NCBI GenBank assembly: GCA_028703175.1
Contig: JAQVNJ010000021.1
Coordinates: 1 to 59,976, forward strand
Source: JAAYCB01 sp012744395
GTDB taxonomy: Bacteria; Planctomycetota; Planctomycetia; Pirellulales; Thermoguttaceae
Direction of reading: 5' to 3'
Length of the DNA: 59,976 nt
Shown here: positions 1-10,200 of the stretch, piece after piece
How positions within the stretch are numbered: position 1 is the first letter of the stretch
Layout: the number at the start of each line of letters is the position of its first letter
Program-made: the position numbers and the translations under genes
The notes under the pieces: model-generated
Seen by the model: only the letters and a program-made list of their open reading frames with translations
What the model was told of the DNA's origin: nothing
Databases searched by the model: none

Positions 1-25
1 GCGACCCGACGGCGGGTGATCGATC

Positions 26-47
26 AGAAGGGTAGGACGACCCTTCT
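26..47. other. Perfect 8-bp hairpin downstream of the tRNA gene
   Basis: AGAAGGGT and ACCCTTCT are separated by a 6-nt loop. It lies 3' of the tRNA-Gly gene in the direction of its transcription and could help end or process that transcript. There is no T-run after it, so it is not a classic intrinsic terminator. Nothing else is recognisable in bases 1-124. Confidence 0.35.
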
Positions 48-122
48 CTCGCTGACTTTCAAGCCGCACTGCCGACCGCCGGCAGGTATCACTAAGTCTT
101 GATTCGGCTTGGGTTTACGTTA

Positions 123-196
<74 letters not shown>

Positions 197-260
197 GACA
201 TGGCCCCGGCCTTGCGAGCATGCGACATGCCGCGCCCGCTGCGACTGGGCCCACGCTCGA

Positions 261-289
261 AATATACCCTCTGGCACCCGCCGCTGCAA
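261..289 (-). promoter_or_regulatory. Promoter of tRNA-Gly
   Basis: On the minus strand TTGCAG (289-284) is followed after exactly 17 bp by TATATT (266-261). This is a good sigma70-type promoter. Transcription would start near 254 and run into the tRNA gene. Confidence 0.6.
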
Positions 290-343
290 GACTCTATAGC
301 GTTCCCCCACAAAGCGGGGGTTGTCAGGGACGGCAAACCGGCG

Positions 344-372
344 TTGCCCGCCAGCGCGGGAGTCTTTACACT
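344..372 (+). promoter_or_regulatory. Candidate promoter of the C25 peptidase gene
   Basis: TTGCCC (344-349), a 17-bp spacer and TACACT (367-372) match 4/6 and 4/6 of the sigma70 boxes, about 90 nt upstream of the chosen start codon. It is divergent from the tRNA promoter. Only the match supports it. Confidence 0.35.
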
Positions 373-467
373 CCCCGCCTCGCATGCCCGGCGGGCGGAT
401 TCGTGGTGGAACGAGGCCTCGGGCATCTTTGGTGAAGGCAACGTCGAAGCGGTTTATGGAGGCGCCC

Positions 468-2078
468 ATGGGTGCGGCTTGGTTGGCAGCGGCAGTTCTT
501 GCAGTCCATGCGGGGCCCGGTCCTGATACGGTCGTCGTCTGCCCTGCGGAGTTCCAGCAAATCCTGGCCCCGTGGGTCGCCTACCGTGAAGCGCTGGGGC
601 ATCGGATCGCTGTGGTCTCCAACCTGGGAACCGCGTCCGAGATTCGGGCGCGGATCGTGCAAGCCGCGGCAGGCGGGTCGCTCAGGGCTGTCGTCCTGGT
701 GGGCGACGCCGAGGTCGGCATGGACCAAGACCCGCGTTTGCGCGCCCGCTGCGTCCCAGTCCACTGGGCCAAGGCGGAGGTCAACGTTCGCTTCGGGTCG
801 GAACCGCATATCGGGACCGACCACTGGTGCGGCGACCTGGACGACGACGGCGTGCCGGAAGTGGCCGTTGGGCGGCTGACCGCCGACTCGGCCGACGAGC
901 TGGCGACAATTGTCCAGAAGATACTCGCGTACGAGCGATCGGCCGATTTTGGCCCTTGGCGGCGGCAACTCAATTTCGTGGCCAGCGCCGGCAGTTTCGG
1001 CGTCCTGGCCGACACCGTGATCGAGAATTCCGCAAGGCGATTCCTCACGCACAACATCGCCCCGGCCTACGAGGTCGGCATGACCTATGGGAGCTGGCGA
1101 AGTCCCTTCTGCCCGGATCCGCGCCGATTCCGCGAAACGGCGCTGGCTTCGATCAACAGCGGTTGCCAGTTCTGGATCTACATCGGCCATGGCTACCACC
1201 TCGAGCTGGCGCCGCTGCGCGTGGGGGACGCCGAGTTTCCCAACTTCTCAACCAGCGACACCGGACAGCTCGACTGCCGCGCAGGACGCCCCATCGCCCT
1301 GTTTCTCTCCTGCTACGCCGGGGCGTTCGACGCCTACGACGATTGCCTGGCCGAACAGATGCTCCGCGCTGCCGGTGGGCCGGTTGCGGTCATCGCCGCG
1401 AGCCGAGTCACCATGCCCTACGCGATGAGCCTGTTGGCCCTGGAACTGTGCCGGCAGGCACTCGACGGGCCGGCCGAGACCCTGGGCGAAGCGCTGCTGG
1501 CCGCGAAGCGCCAACTGGTGATCGACGATGCCGAGCGGAGCGGCGAGCGAACGGCACTCGATGCACTGGCCGCGGTTGTCAGCCCAACGCCCGACAAGTT
1601 GGCCGAGGAGCGCCGCGAGCACGCCCTGCTGTTCAACCTGATCGGCGACCCGCTGCTCCGCCTGCGGCGGCCGAAACCGGTGGAACTCATCGCGCCGTCC
1701 GAAATATCGCCGGGCGGAACCCTGGCAGTCGCCGGCTCAAGCCCGATCGACGGCCGCGCGATGGTCGAACTGGTCGTGCCGCGCGACCGCCTGGCGATGG
1801 GCCGGTTCCGCCGCAGCGAACTGCCGCAGACGCCCCAGGACTGGGCCGAGTTCCAGGAGGTCTATGCCAAGGCAAACGATCGGCGGCTGGCCTGGACCGA
1901 GATCGAGGTCTGCGGGGGTCGGTTCGCAGCCACGCTGGCCGTGCCCAAAGACGCCCGGGGAAGTTGCCACATTCGCGTGTTTGTCGAGGGCAGCGAGGAT
2001 TTCGGCCTGGGCGCGGCGGAAACCACGGCCAAGCCGGTCGCCCTGGCGCGGGATCGTGGCGAAGCGACCCTGCGCTAG
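468..2078 (+). CDS. Secreted gingipain-type (C25) cysteine peptidase-like protein
   Basis: 536 residues. The start at 468 is chosen because GGAGG (458-462) sits 5 nt upstream and the first 20 residues form a short signal peptide. The central domain looks like peptidase family C25. The expected catalytic His lies in YIGHGYH (H241), the Cys in LSCYAGAFD (C282), and an ALL-type helix with CLAEQMLRAAGGPV follows, as in gingipains. The DLDDDGVPEVAVGRL segment and the later LIGDPLLRL segment are also typical of C25 proteins. The last 130 residues look like a beta-rich accessory domain. It is probably exported and degrades proteins or processes surface proteins. It lacks an obvious sorting domain and stands alone, with a tRNA gene on one side and a convergent transporter on the other. 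Confidence 0.8.
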   Translation: MGAAWLAAAVLAVHAGPGPDTVVVCPAEFQQILAPWVAYREALGHRIAVVSNLGTASEIRARIVQAAAGGSLRAVVLVGDAEVGMDQDPRLRARCVPVHWAKAEVNVRFGSEPHIGTDHWCGDLDDDGVPEVAVGRLTADSADELATIVQKILAYERSADFGPWRRQLNFVASAGSFGVLADTVIENSARRFLTHNIAPAYEVGMTYGSWRSPFCPDPRRFRETALASINSGCQFWIYIGHGYHLELAPLRVGDAEFPNFSTSDTGQLDCRAGRPIALFLSCYAGAFDAYDDCLAEQMLRAAGGPVAVIAASRVTMPYAMSLLALELCRQALDGPAETLGEALLAAKRQLVIDDAERSGERTALDALAAVVSPTPDKLAEERREHALLFNLIGDPLLRLRRPKPVELIAPSEISPGGTLAVAGSSPIDGRAMVELVVPRDRLAMGRFRRSELPQTPQDWAEFQEVYAKANDRRLAWTEIEVCGGRFAATLAVPKDARGSCHIRVFVEGSEDFGLGAAETTAKPVALARDRGEATLR

Positions 2079-2422
2079 GTCGGATTATTTCTGGCTGAGG
2101 GACTGGTTGCCTTCCTGAACCCCCCAGCGCCAACGCGCGGCACATACGTTTTCTCGGGAACAGAACCGGAAAATTATGTACAGCAGACTACGGGCAGGCG
2201 AACTTGTCACGACGCCGCCGCAGACCGTAGAACGACGGATGCAGGGAACCGTACACGTTCGCGAACGCTTCTGGTGGGGCGGCGCTGGCGGCTTGGCTGT
2301 GTAGAGTTGTCCGGTTCTTGGTTGCGAAAAGGGTGGTTCCAGCCGTTGCGAATTGCGCCGCTTTGCACCACCCTACGGCCGGAACGAGCATCTGAATCGC
2401 CGCCGGACGGGATATCGGCGGG
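2079..2422. other. Intergenic region between convergent genes
   Basis: 344 bp between the C25 peptidase gene and the EamA transporter gene, which face each other. It holds one copy of the dispersed repeat (2339-2377). I see no credible gene: the open frames here lack a ribosome binding site and family resemblance. No intrinsic terminator with a T-run is visible. Confidence 0.5.
2339..2377 (+). repeat. Dispersed repeat, copy A
   Basis: A 39-bp segment matching positions 40661-40700 on the same strand and 16911-16874 on the opposite strand. The shared ends are CCARCCG at the left and CGCTTTGCACCACCCTACG-like at the right. All three copies lie between genes. Confidence 0.6.
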
Positions 2423-3301
2423 CTAGACGATGCCCGTGTCCTGGGGCGGAACAGCATTGGTTTTTCGCGCGGTAGCCATGAACCAAAGCGTCGGAGCGAC
2501 CACCAGGACCATGCCAATCAACGTCGGCAGGCGGAAGGCGTGGCCCCAGAACAACGTGTCGTATCCAAAGGCGAAGAGGACCTGGGTCAGGCTGACGACC
2601 GCCACCTCGGAAGGGGGCCCGGCGGCATAGGCAAGCGTGATGAACAATTGTCCGAAGGTGGCCGCAACTCCCACTCCCGCGAGGGTCAGGGCAATCCGCA
2701 TGTCAAGCAGAGTGCTCGGGGAGACGGTCCACTTGCCAAAAAACAGGCTCGCCAGCGCGAACATCAGCGCAACCAGGGAGAAGTGAAACACGACGACCTG
2801 GGTGCTCATGTCCTGAAGACGATGCAGGGCGATCATCGCCAGCGCCATGGTGAACGAGCCCAGGACGGCCACCAGCACCGCATAGTTCCCCACAGCCACT
2901 TGCGGCTGTTGGACGAGAGCCACGCCCACGACTCCCGCCAAAGCCGCCAGCCAGACGCTCTTGCGCGGCCGCTGTCTTAATAGTGGCCAGGACAAGAACG
3001 CCACCCAGATCGGATAGATGTTCGTCAGTGTGATGACGATGGAGACGGGGAGGTGCGCCAGGGCGAAGAACGTGCAAACCAGGCTGATACCGCCCGGCAA
3101 GCTCCTTAGCCACAGGCTGCGGGGCCTCCAGAAATGCAGCTTGACGCCCGCGAGCACGGCGGCGACGCCAAACACGACGAGCGTCACGAAGGCCCGGACC
3201 AAGGCGACAATTTGCCAGTCCACGTTGTCGCGGAGCGCATGGGCCAATGCTCCCATCGTTGCGAAGGAAAAGGCGGAAACCAGCATCCAGAGGTATGCCA
3301 C
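2423..3301 (-). CDS. EamA/DMT-family inner-membrane transporter
   Basis: 292 residues with about ten hydrophobic segments arranged as two EamA repeats, the usual size and layout of drug/metabolite transporters. The GTG start at 3301 is chosen because GGAG lies 6 nt upstream and the protein then begins directly at the first membrane segment (MAYLWMLVSAF). The open frame continues upstream to ATG codons at 3391 and 3466, but that stretch is polar, low in similarity to the family, and has no ribosome binding site. The substrate cannot be told from sequence; relatives export metabolites or amino acids. It converges with the C25 peptidase gene and is divergent from the antiporter gene. Confidence 0.8.
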   Translation of the reverse strand: MAYLWMLVSAFSFATMGALAHALRDNVDWQIVALVRAFVTLVVFGVAAVLAGVKLHFWRPRSLWLRSLPGGISLVCTFFALAHLPVSIVITLTNIYPIWVAFLSWPLLRQRPRKSVWLAALAGVVGVALVQQPQVAVGNYAVLVAVLGSFTMALAMIALHRLQDMSTQVVVFHFSLVALMFALASLFFGKWTVSPSTLLDMRIALTLAGVGVAATFGQLFITLAYAAGPPSEVAVVSLTQVLFAFGYDTLFWGHAFRLPTLIGMVLVVAPTLWFMATARKTNAVPPQDTGIV

Positions 3302-3517
3302 CTCGATCTCCAAATTGTCTGCGGCGCGGCGAGTTGTCGGCTGGGGGGCGGTGCTCGGCCCTCTGGCAGCGTCAAGATCAACGAGCACCATCAGGGAAGA
3401 CTCGGGTTGCAGCCCGGACAACAACCGCGGCCACGAGCGCGGCGGCAAGCAAGAATGCTGCACCATGGTCCAGCATAGCCAAGACGCGGTCGAAGCGGAA
3501 GAGAGGGCGCCAAGCGG

Positions 3518-3547
3518 TTGACAGCCGGGTCGGCAAATCGCTAGGTT
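3518..3547 (+). promoter_or_regulatory. Candidate promoter of the antiporter pseudogene
   Basis: A perfect TTGACA (3518-3523) is followed after 18 bp by TAGGTT (3542-3547). The -35 box is good and the -10 box poor. It is 39 nt upstream of the ATG. Confidence 0.35.
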
Positions 3548-3585
3548 GCACCGCGGACACTGAATCCGGGTCCAATGGAGAACCG

Positions 3586-5346
3586 ATGAATACCCCGACC
3601 GGCGGCCGGCCAGATCGCCCGCGAGTCCTCCTCGCCCTGGCCGTTTTCATCGGGGTCTCGGTGGCCGCCTGTGCCGCATCGGCGGCTCGGCCGGTGACCG
3701 ACGCGCCCTGGTACGGCATCGTGCCGCCGCTGTTGGCGGTGGTTGCCGCGCTGCTGACCGGGCGGATGCTGGCCAGCCTGCTGGCGGCCGTGTTCGTGGG
3801 GGGATGGCTTTCGGCCTGGTCGGCGACCGCCAGTCCGCTGGCGACCGCCGGGGGCGGCGTTTGCAGGGCAGCCCGGTTCCTCTGGCTTTCCGTCATGTCG
3901 CCCGAATTCTCGCTCCTCGCGCCCGGATCGTATCGCGTCACCGATTCGCAGCTGATTCTGCTCTACGTCGTCCTGATCATGGCAACGATCACCGTCGTAC
4001 TCACCGGCGGTGGCTTGCAGGGAGTGGCCAACTGGCTAAGCCGGTTCGCCCGCGGCCGCCGGTCGGCCCAGGTGGCGACCTTCCTGGCGGGACTGCTGAT
4101 CTTCATCGACGACTACGCCAACACGATGGTCGTCGGCACGACCATGCGGCCGGTCACCGACCGGCAGCGGATCAGCCGCGAAAAATTGGCCTTTCTGGTC
4201 GACGCGACGTCGGCGCCGATCGCCGGGATCGCCCTGATCAGCACGTGGATCGGCTACGAAGTGGGACTGTTGGGCGAGATTGCCGGCACGCTCCAGATCG
4301 GCCGGAGCGGCTATGCGATGTTTCTCGATGCGTTGGGGTTTCGCTTCTACTGCATCACAATGATCGGTTTCGTCGTGTTCAACGCGGTATCCGGCCTGGA
4401 TTTCGGCCCGATGGCGGCGGCCGAGCGCCGCGCGTCCCGGCAGGGGAAGCTTTCGGGCGACGGCTGGCGATTGAGCCCGCGACAGGCCTCCTCGGCGGAG
4501 CCTTTCCCGGGGGCGAGAATCCACGCCGCGACGGCGCTGACGCCGATGCTCGTGATGCTCGGTGTGTTCATCGGCAGCATGTGGTTCGCGGGCGGCGGAG
4601 GCCGGTTCCTGACGACCGATCCGATCGCTCCGCTGCGGTTTTCCGCGTGGCGCGAGGTGTTCGGCACGGCCAAGAGCATCCCGCTGCTGGCCTGGGCGTC
4701 GGGCAGCGGGCTCGTGGTGGCCTGCCTGCTTTCGCTCCTGCTCGCGCGGATTTCCGCTCCGGCGATTCTCCGCTCGCTCTGGGTGGGGCTCAAGGTTGCC
4801 TCGCTGCCGGCGAGCGTGCTGATTCTCGCCTAGTCCCTCAAGGGGGCGTGCGATGCGCTGCGGACCGGCGAGTTCCTCGCCGCTCAGCTGGAAGGGGCGA
4901 TCCCGCCGTGGCTGTTTCCGATTCTGGTCTTCACGGTGGCGGGCGCAACGTCGTTCTCAACCGGGACGAGTTGGGGCACGATGGCGATCCTCATTCCGAC
5001 GGCGATTCCGGTCGCCTTTGCGCTCGACAGCCAGGTCTACGGTCCCGTGACGGTCGTGACCATCGCGGCGATCCTCGACGGGGCGATCTTCGGCGACCAC
5101 TGCTCGCCGATTTCCGACACGACGATCCTGAGCTCGGCCGCCAGCGCCTGCGATCACCTTGCCCACGTGCGGACCCAACTCCCCTACAGCCTGGCGGTGG
5201 GCGGATTCGCCGTGGCCGGCGGTTATCTGCCCGCCGGCCTGGGATTCGGCAAGGGGTACGGAATTCTTGGCGGGGCGAGTTGCACCGCGGCGATCTTCGC
5301 AGCGGCCTGGTGGCGCGATCGACGGCGGCAGCCCTCCCCAAGATGA
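3586..5346 (+). pseudogene. NhaC-family Na+/H+ antiporter interrupted by one in-frame TAG
   Basis: The start ATG has GGAG 5 nt upstream. The first 415 codons encode a signal-anchor and many membrane segments, with NhaC-type motifs such as FIDDYANTMVVGTTMRPV. Codon 416 (4831-4833) is TAG. Beyond it the same frame continues with 170 more well-conserved codons, including TSFSTGTSWGTMAILIPTAI and IFGDHCSPISDTT, which belong to the family core. In relatives the interrupted position sits in LILAWSL, so the TAG most simply derives from a TGG tryptophan codon by one G-to-A change. No frameshift or other damage is visible, which points to a recent nonsense mutation or a base-calling error. If real, translation makes a truncated product lacking the last membrane bundle. 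Confidence 0.85.
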
Positions 5347-5551
5347 TCAGGCCAAACCGGCGATCCGGGCGGGTCTCGTCGCCGTCCGCCGGCATCCCCA
5401 CGCTCCGCCCCGTCGACCGTCTCAGTCGGAACAATCGACGGTTCTTCGTCGCACGTGACCTATATTTGTGTATCCAGGGCGCGCCGAGCGCGGTCCCTCC
5501 AGCCCGCGCGAGGCCGCCGAACAGGGAACCGAAAAGACAACCGGGAGTATC

Positions 5552-7282
5552 ATGATGCCCGCGCAGCATTCCACCGCCGACCGGCAAACCGGGATCGTTC
5601 GGCTGCTCCTGCTTGCAGTGGCGGTCTGGTGCGTTTTGGCGTCGCCGGCGAGCGGGGCGGTGGGCGTCCGCGACTTCTGCTGCCGGGTGCCGATGAGCGA
5701 TGGGCTGCGGCTGGCAACGCATGTCTACTTGCCGCGGTTCCCCAAGGGGCGCTGCCCGGTGATCCTCATCCGCACCCCCTATCCGCTGGACCAATTCGGC
5801 CGGCTCGAGGCCCGGTTCGCCTGCCGTGAGGGTTTCGGCCTTGCCGTCCAAGAGATTCGCGGTTCAAGTCGTGCACATCCGCGGGCAGTCGTCTCCGAAG
5901 CGGAGTCGGGAGGCGAGCCGTGGAGTTCCGGCCGCAGACACTGCGGAACGCCCCTGTTCGAACAGGACGGTTGGATGGGAAGCCAGGATGGTCAGACGAC
6001 GATTCGCTGGATCGCGCGCCAAGCCTGGTGCAACGGCCAGGTTCTGACTTGGGGGCCGTCGGCGATGGGCATCACGCAGAACCTGCTCGCCCCCGGCGCG
6101 CCGGCGGCGCTGAAGGCCCAGATGATCGCCATGGCTCCATCCGACATGTTCGCCCAGGCGGTCTTTCAGGGGGGCGCGTTGCGGAAGGAAGCCGTCGAAG
6201 GCTGGCTTGCGGAGATGCCCTTTGCGAAAGACAACCTGGAAGCGATCCTCGCTCACCCGACATACGACCCGTTCTGGGCACGGCGGAATTGCCTTCCGCA
6301 AGCCGAGCGGGTCAACGCCCCGGCACTGTTCATCGGCGGCTGGCACGACGCCTTCCTGCAAGGCACGCTCGACTCCTTCGCAGCGATACAGAACCGGGGC
6401 GGACCGGCGGCGCGGGGCAAATGCCGGCTGGTGGTCGGGCCTTGGACCCATGCAGACCTGGTCTGGGTCGTCGATCCCCGCCAGGCCGAGCGCCTCCCCG
6501 CGGCTGCTTCCGCCGTACGGTTCTTCCGCGAGCAGCTCTTCTCCTGCGGGCGGGCCGGCCGTTCGATGCCGGTCTGCTACTACCTGATGGGCGACTCGTG
6601 CGATCCGGGGTCGCCGGGCGGCCGCTGGTGTGCTTCAGAACGCTGGCCTCCACCGTCAACAGCGACAACGTTCTATTTCCACGCCGACGGCAGCCTGGCC
6701 CGTTCCGCCCCCGTTGAGCCGGGCCGTCTCTCGTTCCAATACGACCCAGGCAATCCCGTGTCGACCCGCGGCGGACGCAACCTGGCCCGGCAGGCCGGCC
6801 CGCTCGATCAACGCTCGGTCGAGTCGCGCAGCGACGTGCTCGTATTCTCCACGGACGTGCTCCACCACCCGCTCGTCGTGGCCGGCAGAATCGAGGCGCG
6901 ACTCCACGTCTCCTCCGATTGCCCGGACACCGACTTCACGGTGAAACTGACCGACGTCTACCCCGATGGCCGCTCGATCCTGGTCTGCGACGGCATTCTC
7001 CGCGCCCGGTTTCGCGAGTCGTTCGCGCAGCCTTCGCTGCTCGAGCCGGGCAGGGTCTACCCGCTCACGGTCGATCTCTGGAGCACCGCAATCGCCTTCA
7101 GCCGCGGGCATCGGATCCGCGTGGCCATCTCCTCGTCCAACGCGCCGCGCTTCGAGCCGAACCCGAACACCGGCGCGCCTTTGCTGCCGCCGGCTCCGCC
7201 GCGAACGGCCAACAACACGGTTCACCTCTCGCCCGCCCATGCCTCCTCGATCGTGCTGCCGATCTGCTCCGGGGCGGAGTGA
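5552..7282 (+). CDS. Exported CocE/NonD-family (S15) alpha/beta hydrolase
   Basis: 576 residues from ATG 5552 (GGGAG 4 nt upstream; ATG 5555 is equally possible). A hydrophobic signal peptide spans about residues 12-35. The alpha/beta hydrolase domain follows with the pattern of Xaa-Pro dipeptidyl-peptidase/cocaine-esterase proteins: nucleophile Ser170 in WGPSAMG, acid Asp266 in GGWHDAF and base His300 in GPWTHAD. The last 220 residues are the jelly-roll domain of this family, with the typical DTDFTVKLTDVYPDG segment. It probably hydrolyses a peptide, ester or acyl bond outside the cytoplasm. The 3' end overlaps the convergent activase gene by 61 bp, so the two transcripts are complementary there. 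Confidence 0.88.
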   Translation: MMPAQHSTADRQTGIVRLLLLAVAVWCVLASPASGAVGVRDFCCRVPMSDGLRLATHVYLPRFPKGRCPVILIRTPYPLDQFGRLEARFACREGFGLAVQEIRGSSRAHPRAVVSEAESGGEPWSSGRRHCGTPLFEQDGWMGSQDGQTTIRWIARQAWCNGQVLTWGPSAMGITQNLLAPGAPAALKAQMIAMAPSDMFAQAVFQGGALRKEAVEGWLAEMPFAKDNLEAILAHPTYDPFWARRNCLPQAERVNAPALFIGGWHDAFLQGTLDSFAAIQNRGGPAARGKCRLVVGPWTHADLVWVVDPRQAERLPAAASAVRFFREQLFSCGRAGRSMPVCYYLMGDSCDPGSPGGRWCASERWPPPSTATTFYFHADGSLARSAPVEPGRLSFQYDPGNPVSTRGGRNLARQAGPLDQRSVESRSDVLVFSTDVLHHPLVVAGRIEARLHVSSDCPDTDFTVKLTDVYPDGRSILVCDGILRARFRESFAQPSLLEPGRVYPLTVDLWSTAIAFSRGHRIRVAISSSNAPRFEPNPNTGAPLLPPAPPRTANNTVHLSPAHASSIVLPICSGAE

Positions 7283-10200
7283 CCCGCGCCGCGGAAACGC
7301 CGGTACTGGCGTTCGACTTGCAGGCAAAACGCCTCGATCTTTGCGTCGAGAATCTGCGGAAAGGCGTTCCCGTCGGTTTCGACCGAGAGAAACGCGAGTT
7401 TGCCCGCGGTTTTCAGCCGGTCGCCGCCGGGCAGCGAGTCGAGCCGCCTGTTTCCGCGGGTCTGCGATTCCTGCGACAAGATGGCGTCGATCACCCGCGT
7501 CGGCAGGCAGGCGAAGGGCCCGATCGAGATCAGACCGTCGAAATCGCGGAGAATCTCGCGGAAGAACCTGCCGATCACCAGCACCGTCTCGCCGCCGGCG
7601 TATCCGCGGTCGACAAAATGCTCGCCGATGCGGAGAATCTGCTCGACCTCGCAGGGTTCCTCCGACACCAGGCCGGACCGGGCCATGATCCGCTTGATCT
7701 GTTTCTCGATCCGGTGCACAGCGCGGATTCGCAGCTCCAGCGCAATCCGCTCGGCCGCCGAGAGATGGGCGCCGACGCCGTCGCGGACCCAATCGTCGAC
7801 ATACCGGATCCACTCCAGCACGGCGGCCCTCTGGACGACGATCCGGCGGGCGGCGAGCGTTTCGATAACCCGCTGGGAGCAGAACTCGTCCCTTCGGACG
7901 AAGATTTCGCCGGCCAAGAGCACTCGTTTGGCCTGGCGGACCGGTTGCCTGAGTGGAATCGTCCGCAACCGATCCGCCACCTGGCGGAGTCTCGCCTTGA
8001 GCCCGCGCCGCCCGGACGCCACGCACTCCAGCATGCTCCGCCACTGTTGGTCGAAGACTTGCAGGGCCTCGTCCCGGTTGCAGGCCAGCGCCGAGAGGGC
8101 GTTCTTGGCATCGTCCATGGCGTCGGCGATGACAATCCCTTCGAGCAGCACGAGGCTCTTCCAGATGCCCAGCCCGCCGTAGTTCGATTGGGAGGAGAGT
8201 GTGAGCGTGGCGGCGTCGCGAATTTGCCGTTTTTCGATCAGCTTGTTGAGGAACACGGCGTATTGCGGGAATCGGCAGGAGCCGTCGGTTGTCGGCATGA
8301 AATACAGGGTTGTCTCGCCCTGTTCGCGATGATTCTCCACGTAGTCGATCAGGGAGCCGGTCGTGAGGATCAGCGGGAGGCATTCCTTGCCGGAAGTATT
8401 CGCCCTGCCCAGGGCCAGCACGCGGGCGTCGGGGAGCGGCACGGTCTCGGCCCGCATGCCGAATCCGCGAAACATCGCGCTGGCCATCTCCGACAACGTC
8501 CGGCCCATCGAGGGGAAGACGATCTTCACCTGCGGGTCGGTCAGCCGCAGCCTGCGGCCATCGCCGGTGATGATCACCGGCGGGCCCTTGCGCGGCTCCA
8601 GCCGAGCCGGCCGGAAGGGGACCGCCGGCGCGTCGCGAAGCCTCAGCCTGCGGTAGCGATCGACGATTTCGAGAAAGGCCTCGACGCGCGTGTTCACCCC
8701 TGCATCGGCCGTATGGCTGTCGATTTCCAGGGTCAGCGATGGCTTGGTCCGCATGATGTCGCGAAAATAGCCGACGAGGAACGAATCCGGGCCGCAGGCG
8801 AAGTTCGTCACGTAGGCCCCGAAAAGCTGCGGATGGTCCTTGACGAACCGCGCCGCCCGGATCAGGTCGTGCCCCGAAGCCCAGTTCATGTTGTCCATCG
8901 ACGGCAGGTGGTGGAAGGGGAGGCTGTCGAAGGGAATGCAGAAGACGCCCCGCGAGGCGAACTTCCTGGGAATTCCCATGTTCGCCTCGGCCGCAAACGC
9001 GTTGTAGGGGCGGCCGAAAAGGACGATGCCGATCCTCTCGGGATGTTCGGCCAGCGCGCGGAGGGCCTCCTCTCCGATCTGCCTTCGTTGCTCGAAGAAG
9101 GCGGTCAGGTCCGCCAGCGCGCGGTCGAAGGCTGTCGCCGCCCGCTCGCGCGAGATCCCCAGCTGATCGGCCAGTTCGACCATCGCCGGCTTCCCGCGGT
9201 TCCATCCGGCCGACCAGTTCAGCCCCGGGGAGAGGATCTCCGCCTGGATTTCCGGGAACGCGCTGCGAAGGTACGAAGACTCCGCCTGGACCATGATGCA
9301 GGGGCACTGGTGCCCCGGCCTGCACTCGGCGAGCCCCTCGACATGCAGTTCGTGATTCCGCGGGAGAAAGACATAGTCCGGCCGCCCGCCGATCAGGTCG
9401 GCGATCATGCCGTGGGAGAGTTGCGCGGGGTAGCAGAACGACGCGCAGGCCCGCCGCAGCCCGTGGGGGGCGATTCGCTGGGAGAGAATCACCCGGAACC
9501 CGAGCTCTTCGAAGAACCGCCGATACAGGGGGAGCAGCAACTGGCTGAGGAACGAGCGAGAGATCGCCACGCTCTTCGCCCCGTGCGGGGGTTCGCCGCC
9601 CCGGCGCGCGTAAAGCGCCTGTTGCCGTTGTTCGACCAGATCGAACGGTTCCGGGTCGATCTGGATTTTCTGCAACTGGTTGTAATACTTGTTGCAGATT
9701 CCGCCGAAGCAGAACATGCGGCCATCGAGGCGGAGGCGGTTGATGGAACAGCCCCGGTCGCAGTTCTCCGAACCGCCGCGGCAAATGAAACTCCCCTCGT
9801 ACTCGACCTCGCGCCGGGCGAGCCGGGGAAGCTGGAAATCGCCCGGCTGGAGCGTTCCCGCCCGCAAACGCTGCTTGACCTCCAGCGCGGCGCCGAACGC
9901 GCCCATCAGGCCGGGCTCGGGGGGCACGACGATCGGGCGCTGAAGCAGCAGCGCCATGGCCAGGGGAACGGCCCGATTGTAGCAGACGCCCCCCTGCATG
10001 AAGACCTTGCGGCCCACTTTGCGGGGGCCGCGGACGCGGTTGTTGTAGTTCATGCAGATCGAGTAGACCAGGCCGGCGACGATGTTCTCCCGGCTGATCT
10101 CGTGGGATGCGCCGCGGATGTCCGAGCCGATGAACGCGGCGCACTGGTCGCTGAAGTTTGGCGGCGCGGCGGCCTGAAGCGCGATCTCCTGGATTTCGTG

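Noticed and set aside
4831..4833. TAG reassigned to an amino acid genome-wide
   Set aside because: Several intact genes in the window end in TAG with the following frame not conserved.
3804..5555. 583-codon frame bridging the interrupted antiporter gene
   Set aside because: It is out of frame with the conserved NhaC motifs on both sides of the TAG and is Arg/Pro-rich nonsense.
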